Shown here: positions 16,158 through 24,838 of the stretch, one piece after another
How the letters are laid out: every line of letters begins with the position of its first letter
How positions within the stretch are numbered: position 1 is the stretch's first letter
NCBI GenBank assembly: GCA_002841995.1
Contig: PHBS01000022.1
Span: forward strand, 1-33,620
From: Chloroflexi bacterium HGW-Chloroflexi-8
GTDB lineage: Bacteria; Chloroflexota; Anaerolineae; Anaerolineales; Anaerolineaceae
Length of the DNA stretch: 33,620 nucleotides
Reading direction: 5' to 3'
Notes under the pieces: model-generated
What the model saw: only the letters and a program-made list of their open reading frames with translations
Databases searched by the model: none
Told to the model about the DNA's origin: nothing
Position numbers and translations under genes: made by a program

Positions 16158-17648
16158 TTATTTACTTATCATTTGTCCAAGAATTTTTATTGCATTTTTC
16201 ATCCGCTCAAGTACTTTTTCTTTTCCTATGATCTCCATACTTTCAAAAAGTGGCGGACTAACAATCGATCCTGTTACAGCTACACGCAAAATTCCAAATA
16301 CCTGACCTGGTTTTAAGTTCAGCTTTTCAACCAATTCACGCATTTGAGGCTCAAGGACTTCATGTGCAACCGTGTTTGCAGATTCAAGCACCATTAAAAT
16401 ATCGTTGGCAACAGCATAAGCTTCCCCCGCACTCATTTTATTTGGAATTAATTCCTGTACGTCTGGAGCTACATTTTCTTCAAAAAAGAAACCAGCGAGG
16501 CCTACTGATTCATCCAAAGTCACCAATCGTTCTTGAATAATTGGCGTGATCTTTTCCATAATACTTGGATCGGGTTTATATCCTTTTGCTTCAAAAAATG
16601 GAACCAATCTGTGCGATAAATCTTGAATGGTCAAATTGCGTATATGTAGCCCATTAAAGTGATCCAACTTTGTAAAATTTATTGCTGCAGGTGAAGCATT
16701 TAATTTATCCAAACTGAATTTATCAATTAGATCATCCATGGTAAAAAATTCGGAATGTGAATCATAACTCCAACCCATTAACGAAATCCAATTGATAACT
16801 GCCTCTGGTAAATATCCAAGATCTCTTAAATCTTTAATGAAAATTGACTTCCCATCCTTTATAAAATCTGCCTGCTCACGTTTACTCATTTTGCCTTTAC
16901 CAGAAGGCTTTAGAAACACACTCAAATGCACCCAAACCGGTTCTTTCCAACCAAATGCCCGATGAATCAAAGCGTGCAAAGGAAATGTGGGTAACCATTC
17001 CGACCCTCTGAATACATGCGTAATTTTCATAAGATGATCATCAACAACAGCAGCCAAATGATATAAAGCAAATCCATCGGATTTAACCAAAATAATATCG
17101 TCAAGTGTCTTATTATCAAATGTCATTTCACCGCGCATTTGGTCAACAACCCGAGTTTGACCTTCATTAGGTGTCTTGAATCGAATTACATGTGTTTCTC
17201 CATCAGCGATCCGTCGGTCTGCTTCTGCTATTGAGATGTTTCGACATGTGCCGTCATAATGTGTATTTTCTTTATTTTCGATTTGTTGATCACGAACTTT
17301 TTTTAACTTTTCCGGGGTACAAAAACAATAGAATGCAGAATCCAATTCAACTAATTTACGGGCATACTGTAGATAAATATCTTTTCGTTCAGTTTGTCGA
17401 TACGGACCAAAATCACCACCTACATCAGGACCTTCATCCCATTGCAATCCAAGCCATCTTAACCCATCCTTCAATTCTTGTTCTGCTCCTTCTAAAGTTC
17501 TTTTTTGATCTGTGTCTTCAATACGTAAAATAAACTGACCCTTCGTCTTTTGGGCTAACAAAAAATCATATAGCGCAGTTCTGGCAGATCCCAAATGCAT
17601 ACGTCCAGTTGGTGATGGTGCAAACCGAGCTCTTGCAGATATTTCCAT
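16158..17648 (-). CDS. gltX: Glutamyl-tRNA synthetase
   Basis: The 496-residue class I synthetase charges tRNA-Glu with glutamate. The HIGH-type motif is PSPTGRMHLGSARTALY (11-27), the second signature is KMSKR (253-257), and FILRIEDTDQKR (39-50) is typical of GluRS. Cys108, Cys110 and Cys135 may be remnants of, or form, a zinc site. The C-terminal anticodon-binding helical domain is present. GluRS enzymes in bacteria lacking GlnRS often also mischarge tRNA-Gln for GatCAB amidation. The adjacent tRNA-Gln is suggestive, but discrimination cannot be read here. GGAG lies 9 nt before the ATG. rodA is 16 nt upstream on the same strand. Confidence 0.95.
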   Translation of the reverse strand: MEISARARFAPSPTGRMHLGSARTALYDFLLAQKTKGQFILRIEDTDQKRTLEGAEQELKDGLRWLGLQWDEGPDVGGDFGPYRQTERKDIYLQYARKLVELDSAFYCFCTPEKLKKVRDQQIENKENTHYDGTCRNISIAEADRRIADGETHVIRFKTPNEGQTRVVDQMRGEMTFDNKTLDDIILVKSDGFALYHLAAVVDDHLMKITHVFRGSEWLPTFPLHALIHRAFGWKEPVWVHLSVFLKPSGKGKMSKREQADFIKDGKSIFIKDLRDLGYLPEAVINWISLMGWSYDSHSEFFTMDDLIDKFSLDKLNASPAAINFTKLDHFNGLHIRNLTIQDLSHRLVPFFEAKGYKPDPSIMEKITPIIQERLVTLDESVGLAGFFFEENVAPDVQELIPNKMSAGEAYAVANDILMVLESANTVAHEVLEPQMRELVEKLNLKPGQVFGILRVAVTGSIVSPPLFESMEIIGKEKVLERMKNAIKILGQMISK

Positions 17649-17664
17649 TTATTATTTCTCCAAT

Positions 17665-18762
17665 CTATACATTTTTATGTCTATGCGCAGAAACGCTCTC
17701 CACAAATCCCATTCCAAGTAATAATGAGGCCAATGAACTTCCGCCATAACTAATAAAAGGCAAAGTTAATCCAGTCACCGGGATTACATTCAGATTAACG
17801 CCAATATTAACTGCCATTTGGAAAAAGATCAATGTGCCAATTCCATATGCGATTAACGAACCAAAGGTATCTGTAGATTTTTTCCCTACCTGAAAACATC
17901 GTATAACAACAAATACAATCAACAATATCACAACTACAGTTCCAACAAAACCAAACTCGTTAGCCATTGCGGAAAAAATAAAGTCGGTATGTCTGACTTT
18001 TAAGAATCTTAGCTGAACTTGACTGCCATGCCCATACCCCATCCCTAACCAGCCACCTGATCCAATCGAAATTTTAGCCTGTTCTACATTAAAATTATCG
18101 CCATAGCTTGCATTGGGATCAGGAAAAATAAAATTCAATACTCTTGCCTGTTGATATTCTTCAAGTAATGGGAAACCAATCGCAACGACTACAATTCCTA
18201 GGACTCCTAACATTATCAAATACTTTACAGGTAACCCAGCATAAAATAGTAGGGCAAACCACATAAAAAAAATAACGATGGACATACTCAAATTCGGTTG
18301 TAATAGAATCCAAATTACAACGAATGCAGTTAACAAAAAACTTTTAATAATCCAACGAAAATCTTTTGCGTCATACTCTGTTTTAGCAAAATAGTCCGCC
18401 AAAATGATGATCATGATCGTTTTTACCAGTTCCGATGGTTGAATTAAGATTACTCCAGTATCAAACCACCGTGCAGAACCATAAACAGCAGTTCCAATAA
18501 CATAAATTGCCATCAATAACAAAACTGAAACGACATATAAAATTCTTGTTATCGATGAAAAATAACGATAATCAATGGTTGCCACGAAAAGCATAACAAC
18601 CATACCACCGATAACAAAAATCACTTGGCGGGAAACAGAACCGGCAATATCTTCATTTCCAGCTATTGCAGATTGAATCATAGCAATCCCAAAAATACAA
18701 AGGATTAGCACTGTTCCGAAAAGCGTGTAATCAAATTGTTGCCAAAATTCTCTTTTTAACAT
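17665..18762 (-). CDS. rodA: Rod-shape peptidoglycan polymerase RodA (SEDS family)
   Basis: The protein has 365 residues and about ten membrane helices. RodA is the SEDS glycosyltransferase that polymerises glycan strands from lipid II during elongation, in complex with PBP2. The C-terminal signature VIPVTGLTLPFISYGGSS is complete, and WFDTGVILIQPSELVKT is a typical SEDS loop. I place the start at ATG 18762; an in-frame TTG at 18768 would add two residues, and neither has a clear SD. It follows mrdA on the same strand, though with a 223-nt spacer. Pairing with mrdA and mreBCD favours RodA over FtsW. Confidence 0.93.
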   Translation of the reverse strand: MLKREFWQQFDYTLFGTVLILCIFGIAMIQSAIAGNEDIAGSVSRQVIFVIGGMVVMLFVATIDYRYFSSITRILYVVSVLLLMAIYVIGTAVYGSARWFDTGVILIQPSELVKTIMIIILADYFAKTEYDAKDFRWIIKSFLLTAFVVIWILLQPNLSMSIVIFFMWFALLFYAGLPVKYLIMLGVLGIVVVAIGFPLLEEYQQARVLNFIFPDPNASYGDNFNVEQAKISIGSGGWLGMGYGHGSQVQLRFLKVRHTDFIFSAMANEFGFVGTVVVILLIVFVVIRCFQVGKKSTDTFGSLIAYGIGTLIFFQMAVNIGVNLNVIPVTGLTLPFISYGGSSLASLLLGMGFVESVSAHRHKNV

Positions 18763-18890
18763 GATCAAATATCTTTTTTACAAGTAATAATTAAGACTTA
18801 ATATATTCGCATTAATTCTACAAATTTAATTTGAAATTTCCATTAAGTAACAATTTTAAGGAAGAATTGCTTTCGCCTTGCTTTGTGTGA

Positions 18891-18912
18891 TATCCATTTT
18901 ACCAAATGGATA
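18891..18912. repeat. 9-bp inverted repeat in the mrdA-rodA spacer
   Basis: TATCCATTT (18891-18899) and AAATGGATA (18904-18912) form a perfect stem around a 4-nt loop inside the 223-nt mrdA-rodA gap. No T-run follows in the minus-strand direction of transcription, so it is not a canonical terminator. It may be an RNA-processing or regulatory hairpin. Confidence 0.45.
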
Positions 18913-18985
18913 AAAAATAAATTTGAAATCATGACTCCGCAAGTTTTTTTCATTCACCAAACCACGGATGAAAAATATTTATTTT

Positions 18986-21082
18986 TCACGGATTCGATTC
19001 AACACCTGAATCAATTGCCTTGAGTTCAAAATATGCTTCCAACACATTTCGAACGATTGGTCCTGCTACAACTGAACCTTCATCTCCATTGTATACAAAC
19101 GCTACAACAACAATTTCAGGGTTGTCATAAGGCGCATAACCCGCATACCAGGCGTGTGCTGGCCAACTACCGGGTATACACAAACCTTTGTCATTCGCGA
19201 TATTATCACAATACTCTGCTGTACCGGTTTTACCAGCTGTTTCAAATTTCATTCCAGAAAAAACATCCGTAGCAGTTCCGTCTACGACGACCTGACGCAT
19301 ACCTTCTTTGGCTTTTTGAATTACCCAGGGTTCGACAGACTTCATCTCACCAGTTTGAAGGAAATTCTCATCATAAACATGAATCAATTTGTCTTGTGTG
19401 ATGTCCCATACTTGTGTTGGGGTAAAAGGTGTAACTACATTTCCTTCTGAATCGAGTACTTCTTTGACTAAAGTTGGTTTCATATAAATACCATCATTGG
19501 CCAATGTTGCAAATGAAACCAGGACCTGAATTGGAGTGGATAATACATAACCCTGGCCAATGGTTGCAATATATGTATCTCCAGTGGACCATGTTTCGCC
19601 AATATAAATTCGTTTCCAGGTGGGATCCGGGATTAATCCATCTGCCTCGCCAGGCAATTCAATACCTGTTATTGCTCCATAACCTAAGGCTTTTGCATAT
19701 TCACCAATTCTCCAAATACCCAATCCCTGAGGGACTTCATCACCATACCCACCACCGACTTTGTAAAAATAAACATCACAGGATAAAGCAACGCCTCGAA
19801 GATAATTGACATTACCATGCCCAGCACCAGTTGTTTTATAGGTATAGCAAACATAATCTCGCGGTGTGCCAGGATCGTTCGGAGTAAATTTTTCGAGAAT
19901 GGTAATTCTTCCTGGATCAAAAATCTCTTTATTGACATCAACTACATTCTCATTCAGAATACCAATCGCTGTTGCCATTTTAAATACAGATCCAGGTGGA
20001 TGTTCGGCAGATATTGCATGATTAAATAACGGTTTTCGGGTATCTAACTGAAGCTGATTGTAATAATCAGCTGGAATTACCCTCGCAAGACGATTGTTTT
20101 CAAAAGTGGGATATGAAACCAGTGAGAGAATTTCTCCTGTTTTAGGATTCATAGCAATCACAACCCCAATTTGATATTTTTCCTGACCTTTTAATAAATT
20201 CAATGTCGTCATCTGATTAACCAAAGCAGTTTTTGCTGCGGATTGTAACCTCGTATCAATTGTTAGTTTAAGACTGTTTCCTGGCACAGGATTCACAGGT
20301 ACTTGTAAATCCCGAATTGTCTGACCTGCTCCATCTACCTCAACAACTTGTTTTCCATTCACACCAATCAACAAATCATCCAGGTAAGATTCAATACCTG
20401 CATAACCTACTTTATCCCTGTCGGAAACAAAACCAAGCTCTTCATAAATGTCAACTTGAGAAGCGGGAACTGGACCCAAGAATCCGACTACTTCTGAAGT
20501 GAGTTCACCAGTCGGATAATCACGTACTGAGACGATCTCAATGCCAACGCCAGGCCAATCACTCGTTTTTTCACGTATTATCATCGCTGCCTCGGCAGAG
20601 ATATTACATTTTATTCGAACTGCATTATAAGGAGCGTTTGTATCCCCAATATAGACAATTTGCTTAATCCCAAAGTCCGTATAACATGGCGTAAAGTTTC
20701 TTACGGTCTCTTCATTGATTTCACCATTATCAACTGGAACATCAATTAATTTAGACAATTCTCTATAGATTCGCTGAACGTCACCATTGGGATTAAGAAG
20801 GTCAACATCAGGTAAATTTGCCGGGGTTATGACTACATTGTAAGATGCAACATTTCTGGCTAGAACAAATCCATTACGATCGTAAATAATTCCTCTTTGG
20901 GTGGCGATGCTGATTTCTTTTGTCCTATTTTGATTTGCCTGTTCCAAATAAGCTTGACCTTCGAGAATCTGCATGGAAAAGAGACGAATAATATAGAACA
21001 GGATTACAGAAGTCATTATTAAGGATACAAATCGAATTCGCCATCGGTCTATACTTTTTTTCTCAGTTCCAAGCTGATTCAT
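18986..21082 (-). CDS. mrdA: Penicillin-binding protein 2, class B transpeptidase of elongation
   Basis: The 698-residue protein has one N-terminal membrane anchor (about 15-38), a PBP-dimer domain starting at RGIIYDRNGFVLARN (63-77), and a transpeptidase domain. The active-site serine is Ser365 in SVFK (365-368). The second motif is SCD (434-436), and KTG is at 618-620. It cross-links new peptidoglycan on the outer face of the membrane together with RodA. GGAGGAATT lies right before the ATG. The start overlaps the mreD stop by 4 nt, so the genes are translationally coupled. It is slightly longer than E. coli PBP2 (633). Confidence 0.95.
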   Translation of the reverse strand: MNQLGTEKKSIDRWRIRFVSLIMTSVILFYIIRLFSMQILEGQAYLEQANQNRTKEISIATQRGIIYDRNGFVLARNVASYNVVITPANLPDVDLLNPNGDVQRIYRELSKLIDVPVDNGEINEETVRNFTPCYTDFGIKQIVYIGDTNAPYNAVRIKCNISAEAAMIIREKTSDWPGVGIEIVSVRDYPTGELTSEVVGFLGPVPASQVDIYEELGFVSDRDKVGYAGIESYLDDLLIGVNGKQVVEVDGAGQTIRDLQVPVNPVPGNSLKLTIDTRLQSAAKTALVNQMTTLNLLKGQEKYQIGVVIAMNPKTGEILSLVSYPTFENNRLARVIPADYYNQLQLDTRKPLFNHAISAEHPPGSVFKMATAIGILNENVVDVNKEIFDPGRITILEKFTPNDPGTPRDYVCYTYKTTGAGHGNVNYLRGVALSCDVYFYKVGGGYGDEVPQGLGIWRIGEYAKALGYGAITGIELPGEADGLIPDPTWKRIYIGETWSTGDTYIATIGQGYVLSTPIQVLVSFATLANDGIYMKPTLVKEVLDSEGNVVTPFTPTQVWDITQDKLIHVYDENFLQTGEMKSVEPWVIQKAKEGMRQVVVDGTATDVFSGMKFETAGKTGTAEYCDNIANDKGLCIPGSWPAHAWYAGYAPYDNPEIVVVAFVYNGDEGSVVAGPIVRNVLEAYFELKAIDSGVESNP

Positions 21083-21585
21083 AATTCCTCCAAACTTGGA
21101 AAAACAATTCTTCGAACTTCAGATACGACTAAAAAAATTGGTAAAGTAGCAATAATATTTATCATAAGACTAGGTAAGATTAAGTTTTGAAAACTCGTTT
21201 GAAAATCGATTCTCAAACCCAAAAACTGATAATACACCGCTTGTATGAGAATATGCAAAGTCATAAATACAATACTACAAAAAAACATGGTCAAGATTGG
21301 TATTTGAGGAAGTCTTTCTCTTAGAAAAAGTGAAAAAAATAATGCGAACATATAGACAATAACAACAATCCAAAAAGGTTCAGCTGAAATAAAACCAATC
21401 AAAACTCCTGCGAACAGAGAAAAAATAACATTATCCAACTTCGAAATTTCTGGCTGAAGCCCCAAGGCAATTACGACCAATAATATCAAATCAGCTTTTC
21501 CAGATTGGATTGTAAACTGGCTAAAAATAGCCATCTGGACCATGATTGTGACAAAAATAAATAAAAAAATAATAATTCTCTTCAA
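21079..21585 (-). CDS. mreD: Rod-shape-determining membrane protein MreD
   Basis: This 168-residue, strongly hydrophobic protein has about five predicted helices, with LRERLPQIPILTMFF in a loop, and matches MreD size and topology. MreD links MreC and MreB to the elongation complex. Sequence conservation in this family is low, so the call leans on position: 6 nt after mreC and overlapping mrdA. The start is TTG at 21585 with only a weak SD. Confidence 0.88.
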   Translation of the reverse strand: MKRIIIFLFIFVTIMVQMAIFSQFTIQSGKADLILLVVIALGLQPEISKLDNVIFSLFAGVLIGFISAEPFWIVVIVYMFALFFSLFLRERLPQIPILTMFFCSIVFMTLHILIQAVYYQFLGLRIDFQTSFQNLILPSLMINIIATLPIFLVVSEVRRIVFPSLEEL

Positions 21586-21591
21586 TAGATT

Positions 21592-22428
21592 TTACTTTGG
21601 TAACAAGGGTGTTATATCCACCGGTTTGAAATTTGTGATGATTAAGACCGCTTGTAGTTGTGAAAAATCGACCACCGGTTGAACAGTAGCGGTTTGATAT
21701 AGATCATTCTCCAGTTTTCGGATTGATATAACCTGGCCAATTAATAAATCTCCCGGAAAAGTTCCACCTAGACCAGATGTGAGGATCATTTCTCCAGATT
21801 GAAGGACAATATCTTGGGGAACCATCTCAAGTGTAATTTCGCCAGTTATCGAACCGATAACTTGCGCATCCATATCTTGGGTTTGTAAATTCACATTAAT
21901 AATTGAACCTGGATCAGTTACAAGCTGGATCCGGGATGCTCCTGCAATGACAGCATCTACTTTACCAACCAATCCAGATTGAGTCACTACTGGCATTCCT
22001 TTTCGAATACCATCATCTGATCCCTGGTCAACGATTAAGTAGTGTAAGAAGGGACTTGGATCTCTTCCTATCACTGTAGCAGCAACTGGTTGTAATTGTG
22101 GATTTGAACCTGCAAATCCCAATAATGCTTCAAGATTTTGTGTTTTGCTTAATTGCTGTTGCAAAGTAATAATTTGCGATTGTAATTGAGAAACCTCATT
22201 TTCTAATTCAATGTTTCTCGCCCTCAATTCGCTCTCTTGCTGAGGAGAATTAAGGATTTGATAGATCGCAATATACCGGTTGGATAACCATGCTTGAGCA
22301 AGAACAACAGGTCTCGAAACGGAGGCAAAAACCGGACCCAGATAACCTCCCAATGCCAACAGGATTAAACCGATGGCTACTAAGATGATTGTTATTGTTT
22401 TCCAGGAATTTGATAATGAGATTTTCAT
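21592..22428 (-). CDS. mreC: Rod-shape-determining protein MreC
   Basis: The 278-residue protein has one membrane anchor near 11-36. A coiled coil follows (about 63-105, heptads rich in Leu/Gln/Glu around ELRARNIELENEVSQLQ). Then comes the paired beta-barrel MreC domain with VIGRDPSPFLHYLIVDQGSDDG, VVTQSGLVGKV and ILTSGLGGTFPGDLLIGQV. It forms the periplasmic or extracellular scaffold that activates PBP2-RodA. It lies 34 nt after mreB on the same strand. No good SD is visible at the ATG. Confidence 0.95.
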   Translation of the reverse strand: MKISLSNSWKTITIILVAIGLILLALGGYLGPVFASVSRPVVLAQAWLSNRYIAIYQILNSPQQESELRARNIELENEVSQLQSQIITLQQQLSKTQNLEALLGFAGSNPQLQPVAATVIGRDPSPFLHYLIVDQGSDDGIRKGMPVVTQSGLVGKVDAVIAGASRIQLVTDPGSIINVNLQTQDMDAQVIGSITGEITLEMVPQDIVLQSGEMILTSGLGGTFPGDLLIGQVISIRKLENDLYQTATVQPVVDFSQLQAVLIITNFKPVDITPLLPK

Positions 22429-22462
22429 TTTTTATTGAGCCGTTATCGATTATGAAAAAAGA

Positions 22463-23509
22463 TTAATCGAGAACAACTAATAATTTTTCATATCTTTCCA
22501 AATCCTCTAAAACCATACCAGCTCCGCGTGCTACACAGGTTAGAGGATCTTCTGCAACCCAGACTCGTAAATTTAATTCGTCGGAAAGTCTTTCTTTTAA
22601 TCCAAGAATCAATGCTCCACCTCCGGCTAAACAGATGCCATTCTCTATTAAATCTGAAATAATCTCCGGAGGTACTTCATCTAAAGCATCCTTAATCGTA
22701 TCAACGATCACTTGCAGGGAAGAACTTAGTCCCTCCCGAATTTCTACAGAAGAAATTTCCAATTCTTCTGGTAATCCTGTTACCAAATTACGACCCCTAA
22801 CTCGCATTGTCTTTTCTGTTGGCAACGGGTAAGCTGATCCAATTGTCATTTTTACCTGTTCAGCCATTCTCTCGCCAATTAATAAATTATATTTATTACG
22901 TATATATGTAATAATATCCTGATCCAATTCGTCTCCTGCCACTCGAAGCGATCTGGAGACAACAACTCCATTCATGGAAATCACAGCAACTTCAGTGGTA
23001 CCACCGCCAATATCGACAACCATACTTCCAACGACATCAGTAACCGGAAGTCCAGCTCCCAACGCAGCTGCCATTGGTTCTTCGATTAAGTACGTTTCAC
23101 GGGCACCAGATTCCATAGCTGCATCAAAAACGGCTTTCTTTTCTACTTCTGTTGCTCCCGAGGGGATACCAATTACCACTCTTGGACGTGGCAATGGGAC
23201 CAAGGTTTGTTGGTGGGCTTTACTTAAAAAATATTCAATTAATGCTTTGGTGATTTCATATTCAGAAATGACTCCATCACGTAACGGACGAACAGCAAGA
23301 TGTGTTACCGGCGTTCTTCCAACCATTTCCTTTGCTTGGAGACCTATTTTTTCTGGTATTCTGGTTTTTTTATCGATAACGACCCAGGAAGGTTCGTTGA
23401 TGACGATCCCTTTTCCACGTACATTGACTAACGTATTAGCTGTTCCAAGATCAATTCCGATATCAAGTGAGAATAAACCAAACAACCAGCTTAGGGGTCT
23501 AAAAGCCAA
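22463..23509 (-). CDS. mreB: Actin-like cytoskeletal protein MreB
   Basis: The 348-residue bacterial actin has phosphate-1 DIGIDLGTANTLV (16-28), phosphate-2 DIGGGTTEVAV (166-176), and the adenosine motif CLAGGGALILGL near 292-303. It forms membrane-bound filaments that guide wall elongation. The start is TTG at 23509, chosen because AGGAG (23518-23522) is 8 nt upstream and no ATG fits. An extended -10 promoter lies in the 74-nt spacer to the upstream VTT gene, so mreBCD-mrdA can be transcribed on its own. Confidence 0.96.
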   Translation of the reverse strand: MAFRPLSWLFGLFSLDIGIDLGTANTLVNVRGKGIVINEPSWVVIDKKTRIPEKIGLQAKEMVGRTPVTHLAVRPLRDGVISEYEITKALIEYFLSKAHQQTLVPLPRPRVVIGIPSGATEVEKKAVFDAAMESGARETYLIEEPMAAALGAGLPVTDVVGSMVVDIGGGTTEVAVISMNGVVVSRSLRVAGDELDQDIITYIRNKYNLLIGERMAEQVKMTIGSAYPLPTEKTMRVRGRNLVTGLPEELEISSVEIREGLSSSLQVIVDTIKDALDEVPPEIISDLIENGICLAGGGALILGLKERLSDELNLRVWVAEDPLTCVARGAGMVLEDLERYEKLLVVLD

Positions 23510-23553
23510 ATTAGTAGCTCCTGTGATGAAAAATAATCTTAGCTTAAATTGGG

Positions 23554-23562
23554 ATTATACCA
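23554..23562 (-). promoter_or_regulatory. Extended -10 promoter of the mreB operon
   Basis: On the minus strand TGG-TATAAT matches the extended -10 consensus TGn-TATAAT. No good -35 is visible, as is common for extended -10 promoters. Transcription would start near 23547, about 25 nt before the AGGAG of mreB. Confidence 0.6.
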
Positions 23563-23583
23563 TATCAGCTTATTACATATTTC

Positions 23584-24117
23584 TTATCTGGCAATTTGAC
23601 TTCCCAATAAAAACCCACCATAAGCAAAAGCCAGCATCTTTAATGTCTTACCGATAAAACAATAAAAAAGGAATTTGTACAACGGCATTTTTAAAATCCC
23701 TGCTGTCATTCCTGCAGCATCGAATGCTGGATTAGGAATAAAAGCGAGAACCAATATTGTTACTTCGCCATACTTTTTCATCCAATTTTCAATTTTCTCG
23801 TACCATTTTTTTTTCTCTACAATAGCTTGTCCGCTGAAACCAGCCAAATACCCCGAAATTTCTCCTAATGTTGCGCCAGAGCTGGCAGCAATAGCCACCC
23901 AAAAAGGATTGAATACTGCACCCATAGCGGATGTAATTAATACGCCAGGAATTGGGAGAATCAGAGTTGCATTGGTAAGCATTGAAGCAAGAAAAATTCC
24001 CGGATATCCTAATGCTTCAAGGTTCTTAACTGAATCGCGATTCAATACCAAAGCTACTGTTAATGCAATTACAAAAACGAGAGCCATTATTCTTAACAGA
24101 TTTTTTCTGTTTTTCAT
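23584..24117 (-). CDS. VTT/DedA-family (SNARE-associated) membrane protein
   Basis: This 177-residue integral membrane protein has hydrophobic segments around 8-24, 37-58, 65-82 and 115-140, plus a C-terminal one. The family core is visible in PIPGVLITSAMGAVFNP, the GATLGEISGYLAG glycine-rich re-entrant segment, and PNPAFDAAGMTAGILKMPLYKF. Members of this family are implicated in lipid scrambling or transport and membrane homeostasis; the exact role here is unknown. It lies between udk (9 nt upstream) and mreB on the same strand. Confidence 0.87.
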   Translation of the reverse strand: MKNRKNLLRIMALVFVIALTVALVLNRDSVKNLEALGYPGIFLASMLTNATLILPIPGVLITSAMGAVFNPFWVAIAASSGATLGEISGYLAGFSGQAIVEKKKWYEKIENWMKKYGEVTILVLAFIPNPAFDAAGMTAGILKMPLYKFLFYCFIGKTLKMLAFAYGGFLLGSQIAR

Positions 24118-24126
24118 GGATTTTTC

Positions 24127-24771
24127 TTATTCTGGAAATTCAAAAGGTTTTAGAAGCGCTTCAATGCGAGAAATTACCATGTCTAACGCAACCTGATTTT
24201 GTCCACCTTCTGGAATAATGATGTCCGCATAGCGTTTTGATGGTTCGACAAAATCCATATGCATCGGTCTGACTGTTTCAAGATACTGCCTGATAACATT
24301 TCCCATTGTCCTCCCTCGTTCAGCAATATCTCTTTCTAACCTACGTATAAACCGGATATCATCACTTGTATCGACGAATATTTTCACATCAAATAATTCG
24401 CGCAATTTTGGTTCAGCAAATATCAATATGCCTTCTACAACAATTATTAATTGTGGATCAATTGATTTTGTCTCACGCTTTCGGGTATGGGTTGTAAAAT
24501 CATAAATTGGCATTTGAACTGGCAGCCATTTTTTAAGCTCATGAAGATGTGTGATGAGTAATTCGGTTTCAAGTGAATTTGGATGGTCAAAATTCACCTT
24601 TGACCTCTCACTTGGATCCATAGAACTCAAATCACGATAATATGCATCATGAGGGATATATATAATTCGATTAACTCCGACTCTCTCGAGAATTACATTC
24701 GCTACAGTTGTTTTACCGGATCCTGAACCCCCAGCAATTGCAATAACAAGTGGTTTTTTTTCTGTTTGCAT
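24127..24771 (-). CDS. udk: Uridine kinase
   Basis: The 214-residue P-loop kinase phosphorylates uridine or cytidine in pyrimidine salvage. Walker A GGSGSGKTT is at 14-22, followed by HDAYYRD, NFDHPNSLETELL, YDFTTHTRKRE, VVEGILIF and RFIRRLERDIAERGR, all standard for uridine kinase. The frame is open well upstream, but the added residues are unlike the family and overlap the divergent gene, so I start at ATG 24771. There is no SD. A TATAAT at 24778-24783 (minus strand) would put transcription start on the initiator A, suggesting a leaderless mRNA. Confidence 0.92.
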   Translation of the reverse strand: MQTEKKPLVIAIAGGSGSGKTTVANVILERVGVNRIIYIPHDAYYRDLSSMDPSERSKVNFDHPNSLETELLITHLHELKKWLPVQMPIYDFTTHTRKRETKSIDPQLIIVVEGILIFAEPKLRELFDVKIFVDTSDDIRFIRRLERDIAERGRTMGNVIRQYLETVRPMHMDFVEPSKRYADIIIPEGGQNQVALDMVISRIEALLKPFEFPE

Positions 24772-24838
24772 AAGAGAATTATAATCTACTTTATAATTAG
24801 GTAGGCTAGCGTATACGTAAAAATACTGGGGAGTGTAG

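Noticed and set aside
18846-18932. 28-codon ORF in the mrdA-rodA gap (minus strand) with a GCGGAG before its ATG
   Set aside because: The SD is only 2 nt from the ATG and the frame contains the hairpin; too short and unsupported.
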